Below are positions 8,213-12,614 of a stretch of DNA of 12,614 nt, piece after piece. The translations under genes and the position numbers were made by a program. Position 1 is the stretch's first letter, and every line of letters starts with the position of its first letter. Below the pieces are notes generated by a model, which saw only the letters and a list, made by a program, of their open reading frames with translations, was not told the origin of the DNA and made no database searches. This stretch comes from Actinomycetes bacterium (lineage in GTDB: Bacteria > Actinomycetota > Acidimicrobiia > Acidimicrobiales > Acidimicrobiaceae): positions 1-12,614 of the forward strand of contig JAJYVK010000014.1 of the NCBI GenBank assembly GCA_021792075.1, given 5' to 3'.

Positions 8213-9925
8213 ATGGATCCGATCACCTTGGAGGTATTGGGCTACAGATTGGGTGAGGTGGTTCATACCATGGAGCATCTTCTCTTCCACAGCGGCTACT
8301 CGCCCATCTTGCGCGAGTCATATGACGGCAGCGCCACCATCTTGGACCGAAACGGAAACGTCGTCGCGGGATCGGGTGCTCCGTACCACCTATTTCCCTA
8401 TTACTACACCGCCCAGTACATCATCGAACGCTTTTCCGGGGAGATCAGGCCCGGAGACAGCTACATGGCCAACGATCCATACCACTCCGGGAACTCCCAT
8501 GTGCCCGACGTCGCGATCGTGACTCCGGTCTTCTATGGTGAGGAGCTGATAGCCTTCTGTGCATGCATAGCTCACAAGCCGGACATGGGTGGGATGGTTC
8601 CGGGCTCCTCTGGTGCAGCTGCTCGTGAGATCTATCACGAGGGCATTCTCTTTCCCGGTGTGCGAATTTGGAGCTCGGAAGGGATAAACCGCGATGTTGA
8701 AAGCATCCTGCGGCAGAACAGCAGGACCCCTGATGAAGTGGTCGGAGACGTGCGTGCTCAGGTCGGCTGCACTCAGGTTGGAGGGCAGCGCTTGGTGGGA
8801 CTTTGTGATGAGTACTCTCCTGAGACGATTTCAGAAGCGTTCGACGAATGGATCGCAATTAGCCAGCGCCGTCTCGGCCAAGAGCTCGAGAAGATTCCGG
8901 ATGGGGTGGGAGAGGGGACTGCTTACCTCGATAACGATGGAGTCGACCTGGATCAGCCGGTAAAGATTCACGTGAAGCTGACCAAGACCGGCTCCAAAGT
9001 GGAGCTGGATTTCAGCGGGAGCAGTCCGCTGGTCAAAGGTCCGGTTAACATCCGACCCCAGTCGACGGAGGCTGGAGCCACTCTGGCGCTTATCGGGCTG
9101 TTGGATCCACAGATACCGATAAACGACGGGATCAGGCGCTCCGTCGAGTTCAGAAATCCTCCAGGGCGGGTCACCCACGCTGTGTTCCCTGCTCCCGTGA
9201 ACAACTACTATCCCACTATGCACCTCGTCTACTGTTGCGTGCAGCAGGCCATGGCTGAACTCTCTGGAAGGGCGGTTGGCCCGGCGGCTCTCGGCATCGG
9301 GGGGAACACCCTTGGCTATCCAAAGGCGAGAACAGGCCTCCCCGCAGTGCAGTACGAGCTGCAGAACACCTCGCTTGGGGGCACTCCCCGAAATGACGGC
9401 ACGTTTGGCGCAATGGCAATGAACCAGGTGACCCCGAGCACCTCCTTGGAGATCCTGGAGTCCGAGTATCCGATGAGAGTGACCAGGTTCGAACCGATCA
9501 TAGACTCCGCAGGTCCGGGAGAGTTCCGCGGCGGTTTAGGATACGTCCGTGAGTACGAGCTTCTCAGCGAGGCAAAGCTGAGCATTCGGATGGGGCAGTT
9601 TCGTTTTGGCGGATGGGGAGTCCACGGGGGAAAGGGACCACGGGAGACCGCCCGTGCCGTTCTGAACGAAGGTTCGCCCGCCGAAGAGCTCCTTCCACCG
9701 CTTCAGACGCGCGATCTCGTTTCAGGGACCCGCTTCGCTGTGAGGACTTCGGGAGGAGGCGGTTACGGTGACCCATTCAAGCGTGATCCCGAGCGGGTGC
9801 TGGCCGACGTCCAAAATGGCTATGTCTCACTTGAGCGGGCGTTATCGGACTACGGAGTGGTGATCGATCCGACGAAGATGGCGGTGGACCCGGCTCGAAC
9901 CGATGAGGCACGCAGCTCGCGATAG
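8213..9925 (+). CDS. hyuB: Hydantoinase B / oxoprolinase family protein (second copy)
   Basis: This 570-residue HyuB-type subunit is expected to form an enzyme with the HyuA encoded just upstream. It starts DPITLEVL. The metal-site residues D38, H96, D99 and H121 have the same H+3-D and H+25-H spacing as the first copy and as described family members. Further landmarks are ANDPYHSGNSHVPDV (86-100), DMGGMVPG (124-131), NSRTPDE (169-175), GDVRAQVG (178-185), DNDGVD (240-245), DSAGPGEFRGGLG (431-443) and the C-terminal glycine-rich SGGGGYGDP (513-521). Compared with the first copy, it has SGGGGYGDP in place of AGGGGLGPP, nearer the common family form. It is the last gene of the + strand catabolic run; 208 bases follow before the channel. 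The substrate is unknown, and pairing with the first HyuA instead cannot be excluded. Confidence 0.92.
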   Translation: MDPITLEVLGYRLGEVVHTMEHLLFHSGYSPILRESYDGSATILDRNGNVVAGSGAPYHLFPYYYTAQYIIERFSGEIRPGDSYMANDPYHSGNSHVPDVAIVTPVFYGEELIAFCACIAHKPDMGGMVPGSSGAAAREIYHEGILFPGVRIWSSEGINRDVESILRQNSRTPDEVVGDVRAQVGCTQVGGQRLVGLCDEYSPETISEAFDEWIAISQRRLGQELEKIPDGVGEGTAYLDNDGVDLDQPVKIHVKLTKTGSKVELDFSGSSPLVKGPVNIRPQSTEAGATLALIGLLDPQIPINDGIRRSVEFRNPPGRVTHAVFPAPVNNYYPTMHLVYCCVQQAMAELSGRAVGPAALGIGGNTLGYPKARTGLPAVQYELQNTSLGGTPRNDGTFGAMAMNQVTPSTSLEILESEYPMRVTRFEPIIDSAGPGEFRGGLGYVREYELLSEAKLSIRMGQFRFGGWGVHGGKGPRETARAVLNEGSPAEELLPPLQTRDLVSGTRFAVRTSGGGGYGDPFKRDPERVLADVQNGYVSLERALSDYGVVIDPTKMAVDPARTDEARSSR

Positions 9926-9995
9926 CCGGTTAGACCGCCTCCAATTCAACTGTCTCGACCCAGTTGGCGCATCCGGCGCTGATCATCTAGCTGCA

Positions 9996-10018
9996 ATTTG
10001 GCCGGCCTATGGCCAAAT
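9996..10018 (+). repeat. Hairpin after the operon, 8-bp stem
   Basis: ATTTGGCC (9996-10003) and GGCCAAAT (10011-10018) form a perfect 8-bp stem with a 7-base loop, 71 bases after the second HyuB stop. No T-run follows, so it is a poor intrinsic terminator. It may still mark the transcript end or be a protein-binding dyad ahead of the channel gene. Confidence 0.4.
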
Positions 10019-10109
10019 AGGCAGAGGTGGAGTAAAGTTGCTCCTGTCCACGCCGGTTAATGTGCTCGATGGGGCGGAGCTAAGACTAAGGGGACACCTA
10101 CTTTACCTG

Positions 10110-10121
10110 CAAAGTACTTTG
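10110..10121. repeat. 12-bp palindrome at the channel start region
   Basis: CAAAGTACTTTG is perfectly self-complementary and its last base touches the GGGGGA ribosome binding site of the channel gene. A regulator bound here could affect expression, but a 12-bp palindrome can also occur by chance. No function is claimed. Confidence 0.25.
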
Positions 10122-10126
10122 GGGGA
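10121..10126 (+). promoter_or_regulatory. Ribosome binding site favouring a GTG start for the channel
   Basis: GGGGGA ends 7 bases before GTG 10134. The in-frame ATG at 9903 lies inside the second HyuB gene, has no clear ribosome binding site, and would add 77 residues without membrane segments or family features. The GTG start is preferred. Confidence 0.6.
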
Positions 10127-10133
10127 TAAGACG

Positions 10134-10967
10134 GTGACGGTCCAACATCAGCTCGATTCATCATTGCAAAAGCGCAGGCAAGGCCCGGCATACGAGAGGT
10201 TCAGCTCCATAGTCGACGGACCCATGCTGATTCTTGCCCTGGTAATGGTTCCCACGCTTCTGCTGCCATTCGTTGTGAAGGTTTCTCCCGCTGTTCAGGC
10301 TGCTCTGGATGCTATTGACTACTTCGTTTGGGCTCTTTTCGTGTTGGAGTACTGCGTTCGGCTTCTTCTGGCGCGCAACAGGAAGAACTTCTTTTTTCAC
10401 AACATTCCAGACCTTGTAGTGGTCGTCATCCCGTTCCTGCGGCCTCTGCGCCTAGCCACCGGCGCGGTGAGAATTCTTAGCTTGACCCGCCTCGTGGCCA
10501 TGGGCGGAAAGGTACTGGACCATGCTGGGCGGATCCTTGCCCACCGCGGCATTCACTACGCGCTTCTGGTCGTGGTTCTGCTGGTATTTATGGCTGCGGC
10601 TTTCGAGTGGCAGTTCGAGGCTCACACCCCGGGCTCGAACATCCACAGCTACGCGGACGCGCTCTGGTGGGCGTTCACGACGATTTCAACGGTCGGCTAT
10701 GGAGACCGTTACCCGGTAAGCGCCGGAGGTCGCGGAGTGGCGGTGGTTCTGATGATCACCGGCATCGCGATGTTTGGAGTTCTCACCGCGACGATCTCAT
10801 CGTACTTCATCGAGCAGCGGGGTCGCGAGGCCCAAGTTCGACTCGACGATCTCATCGAGAGGCTCGACCGCATAGAGATCCTGTTGACAGCAGGCCTTGG
10901 GCCTCTGGAGATAAACCAGGATTTCGAGGCTTTTGACGCCGACTTGCAAAGCGGACCCATTAGCTAG
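10134..10967 (+). CDS. Six-transmembrane voltage-gated-type potassium channel
   Basis: This 277-residue inner-membrane protein is expected to conduct K+ as a tetramer. From the GTG start, S1 is about residues 31-50, S2 58-79, S3 near 92-101 and an S4-like helix 104-125. S5 is 140-158, the pore helix 172-184, the selectivity filter TVGYGD (186-191) and S6 200-224. The S4 region has R103, R106, R113 and R119, a sparse pattern compared with classical sensors with Arg every third residue, so voltage sensing may be weak. The C-terminus (227-252) is charged with a heptad-like pattern and may be a short coiled coil; no cyclic-nucleotide or RCK domain follows. It lies 208 bases after the catabolic genes and is unlikely to belong to that pathway. 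The start is uncertain (ATG 9903 would give 354 residues); the family is secure. Confidence 0.9.
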   Translation: MTVQHQLDSSLQKRRQGPAYERFSSIVDGPMLILALVMVPTLLLPFVVKVSPAVQAALDAIDYFVWALFVLEYCVRLLLARNRKNFFFHNIPDLVVVVIPFLRPLRLATGAVRILSLTRLVAMGGKVLDHAGRILAHRGIHYALLVVVLLVFMAAAFEWQFEAHTPGSNIHSYADALWWAFTTISTVGYGDRYPVSAGGRGVAVVLMITGIAMFGVLTATISSYFIEQRGREAQVRLDDLIERLDRIEILLTAGLGPLEINQDFEAFDADLQSGPIS

Positions 10968-11025
10968 AGGCGATCGAAGACGTTAAATAGATCTGGCCGC
11001 CCTTCCAAACTTCAACTAGGCGGGT

Positions 11026-11037
11026 AAGGAGCTCCTT
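11026..11037. repeat. 12-bp palindrome between convergent genes
   Basis: AAGGAGCTCCTT is perfectly self-complementary and lies between the convergent channel gene and the small membrane protein gene. There is no loop and no T-run, so it is not a standard terminator. No clear bidirectional terminator was found in the 120-base gap. Chance occurrence is possible. Confidence 0.2.
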
Positions 11038-11087
11038 CAATAGAAGTCATCGATGGCTGGTTGACGGTGGTGTGCTCGAGAAATTTC

Positions 11088-11255
11088 TCAGCCGCGCGGA
11101 GCGCGTGGCTTTCCCACCGGGATCAAGATAGCCAAGAAGCTTATTGCCGCGCCAACAAGGTTGATGAGAGGCAGGGACCAGCCGAAGGTCAGCCATCCGA
11201 TGGCCCACATGCAGCAGAATACGATCCAGAGCATTCTGGCCAGACTCACTTCCAT
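11088..11255 (-). CDS. Small two-helix membrane protein, 55 residues
   Basis: This 55-residue protein is short enough to be missed by length-filtered gene calling. It begins MEVSLARM, followed by a hydrophobic segment at about 8-27 rich in Trp and Cys. A short polar turn near SLPLIN (28-33) leads to a second hydrophobic segment at about 34-50 and a basic C-terminal tail (KPRAPRG). The positive tail suggests that the C-terminus faces the cytoplasm. AAAGGAG (11262-11268) lies 6 bases before the ATG, which strongly supports this start. The frame is open upstream into the P450 gene, but that extension is neither hydrophobic nor backed by a ribosome binding site. It lies 158 bases downstream of the P450 stop on the same strand and may be co-transcribed. 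I do not recognise the family. It could be a membrane anchor or partner for a neighbour; this is a guess. Confidence 0.7.
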   Translation of the reverse strand: MEVSLARMLWIVFCCMWAIGWLTFGWSLPLINLVGAAISFLAILIPVGKPRAPRG

Positions 11256-11261
11256 TGGCTG

Positions 11262-11268
11262 CTCCTTT
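11262..11268 (-). promoter_or_regulatory. Ribosome binding site of the small membrane protein
   Basis: Read on the - strand this is AAAGGAG, 6 bases before ATG 11255. It is as strong as the sites of the large enzymes in the window and is the main evidence that the 55-codon gene is translated. Confidence 0.7.
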
Positions 11269-11413
11269 GCTGCGGGACCGTCAACAGAGCCAACTATATA
11301 GTCTGTCAAGGCAAAAAGGCTAGGGTTCCCCGCCAAATACAGGATTTCGACTCCAGGGGCAGGCAAACGCAAGAGCTGAGGCTGGTTCGGGATGCGGCTT
11401 TGACCGATGTTGG

Positions 11414-12607
11414 CTACTCTACCGATGCCGGTATCGACTCCCAACCCATGTGATGGCCGTATACCATGCCTGAGTCGATCTGCGGACCGACGAGGCGGTA
11501 GTGCGGGAATCTGGTCAGCGTCTCTTCAAGAACGATATTCATCTCGAGCCGGGCGAGATGCATTCCGAAGCAGGTATGGATGCCATGGCCAAAGGATAAA
11601 TGCTGGTTCGAGTCGCGGCTTAGGTCGAACTCCTCCGGATTGGCGAACTCGGCATCGTCGTGGTTGCCTGATGCGTAAAGAAGCGCTACCTGGGAGTTTG
11701 CCGGTATCTTCACCCCGTCCACCTCTACCGCCTCTGTCGTAGTCCGGGCCTCGAGATGGATCGGGGGGTCGCATCTCAGCGTCTCCTCTACGATCTTGGT
11801 CCCAAGTGTCCTGTCGGAAAGGTATGCGCTTTTTATCCGCTCGTCGGACACCCTTCTCAGGACTGAAGATATCCCGTTGATGGCGGTGTGGTGTCCAGCC
11901 AAGGCAAGAGCCGCCAGCATGGAAACAAGCTCGTCCTCGCTGAATTTGGCTCCGTCGAACTCGTCGACGCAGAGGTGGCTCAAGAAGTCACCTCTGGGAT
12001 CAGCCTGGCGGCTCCTTATCTCTCCGCGCAGAAAGGAGTGAAAGTCCTTCCAAGCCTGTGGCTTTTCGGCTAGATCGGCGTTGACGACCTTTAGCACCAG
12101 CTCTCTGTTCGTCGCCTTGGTGTCCTCATCAAATCCGACGATCTTCGAGAGAACCTCCTGCGGGACCGGCTCGGCAAGATCGGTGACTATGTCGAAGCTT
12201 CCCATCTCACCTATATGATCGAGCAACTCTCTGACGGTCGCACGAACGCCTTCTGTGAAATCGTCCATCTTTCGAGGGAGAAAAGGTTCCTGAATAGCCT
12301 TTCGGAATCGAGTATGTTGCGGCGGATCGTATTCGATCGGCGCCTTGGGGGGCGTGGACCGGTCGTTGTGGTGTTCTCCGATAGAAGTGCCGCTGGCGGA
12401 CGAGAAAAGCCTATGGTCTCTCGCCGCAGCCTTTACCTCCCGGTATCTGACTATGGACCAGAATCCATTGTGGGCATCGCTGTAGTGCGCTGCCGCTTTC
12501 TCCCGCATCTTGCGGTATATGGGCCAGATGTTCGAGTAAGAGATCCTTCTGTCCCACGGGTCGAAGTGATCCAGTCCCCATTCAGGTGCTAATTCAGATC
12601 GGTTCAA
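11414..12607 (-). CDS. Cytochrome P450, 5' end at the window edge
   Basis: This soluble bacterial P450 monooxygenase has 397 residues from a TTG codon. The C-helix region has HTRFR (98-102). The I-helix has AGHHT (237-241), with His where most P450s carry Asp or Glu before the Thr. ExxR is ETLR (275-278). The heme loop FGHGIHTCFG (339-348) gives C346 as the iron ligand. There is no N-terminal membrane anchor. It is expected to hydroxylate an organic substrate with electrons from a ferredoxin and its reductase, neither of which is in the window. The frame remains open to the right edge with no ATG before residue 34, so the start is either TTG 12607 or outside the window; the length already matches a complete P450. 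It is transcribed away from the catabolic genes, so a shared pathway is only suggested by proximity. The substrate and CYP family are not assignable. Confidence 0.93.
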   Translation of the reverse strand: MNRSELAPEWGLDHFDPWDRRISYSNIWPIYRKMREKAAAHYSDAHNGFWSIVRYREVKAAARDHRLFSSASGTSIGEHHNDRSTPPKAPIEYDPPQHTRFRKAIQEPFLPRKMDDFTEGVRATVRELLDHIGEMGSFDIVTDLAEPVPQEVLSKIVGFDEDTKATNRELVLKVVNADLAEKPQAWKDFHSFLRGEIRSRQADPRGDFLSHLCVDEFDGAKFSEDELVSMLAALALAGHHTAINGISSVLRRVSDERIKSAYLSDRTLGTKIVEETLRCDPPIHLEARTTTEAVEVDGVKIPANSQVALLYASGNHDDAEFANPEEFDLSRDSNQHLSFGHGIHTCFGMHLARLEMNIVLEETLTRFPHYRLVGPQIDSGMVYGHHMGWESIPASVE

Positions 12608-12614
12608 TTTGGTG

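Noticed and set aside
8445..8858. 137-codon - strand ORF opposite the second HyuB
   Set aside because: It is a low-complexity, Arg/Ser/His-rich shadow ORF typical of the antisense frame of GC-rich genes.
9903..10133. Longer channel start at ATG 9903
   Set aside because: It overlaps the end of the second HyuB and adds 77 residues without membrane or channel features. GTG 10134 has a ribosome binding site. It is not fully excluded.
11304..11309. TTGACA on the - strand upstream of the small membrane gene as a -35 box
   Set aside because: No acceptable -10 hexamer lies 16-18 bases downstream; the nearby TATATA is only 3 bases away.
11061..11453. 130-codon + strand ORF between the channel and the P450
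   Set aside because: It is antisense to the 55-residue membrane gene and the P450 end, has no ribosome binding site or family features, and has a composition unlike a real protein.

Overview
The window is a GC-rich bacterial segment with dense, mostly same-strand genes and strong AAGGAGG-type ribosome binding sites. The style of the potassium channel and the presence of a soluble P450 suggest an actinobacterium, but no phylogenetic marker is present, so this is only an impression.

Positions 247-9925 hold a probable catabolic operon on the + strand, in the order bicupin, HyuB, HyuA, short-chain dehydrogenase (SDR), HyuA, HyuB. HyuA and HyuB are the two subunits of the ATP-dependent hydantoinase / 5-oxoprolinase / acetone carboxylase family. 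The window therefore carries two complete but clearly different HyuA-HyuB pairs in mirror gene order (B-A, then A-B) around a single SDR. The first pair overlaps by 4 bases, and the second is separated by 5 bases. Both HyuB proteins keep a full Asp/His/Asp/His metal site, and both HyuA proteins keep the two actin-like ATP-phosphate loops, so both enzymes look functional. No carboxylase gamma subunit, N-carbamoylase, racemase or transporter is seen, so the sequence does not decide between ring-opening amide hydrolysis and ketone carboxylation. A plausible reading is a pathway that oxidises a substrate (SDR, perhaps the nearby P450) and then activates or opens a cyclic amide or ketone in two related ATP-dependent steps, with a cupin enzyme processing a product. 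This pathway is inference.

The 266-bp gap between the bicupin and the first HyuB contains a 6-bp inverted repeat directly abutting a perfect 17-bp palindrome. This is the best candidate operator in the window.

Positions 10134-10967 encode a six-transmembrane potassium channel with a TVGYGD filter, probably starting at GTG and expressed separately from the operon. Facing it on the - strand are a cytochrome P450 (11414-12607, 5' end at the window edge) and, downstream of it, a 55-residue two-helix membrane protein (11088-11255) with an excellent ribosome binding site.

No rRNA, tRNA, CRISPR array, insertion sequence or phage gene was recognised.
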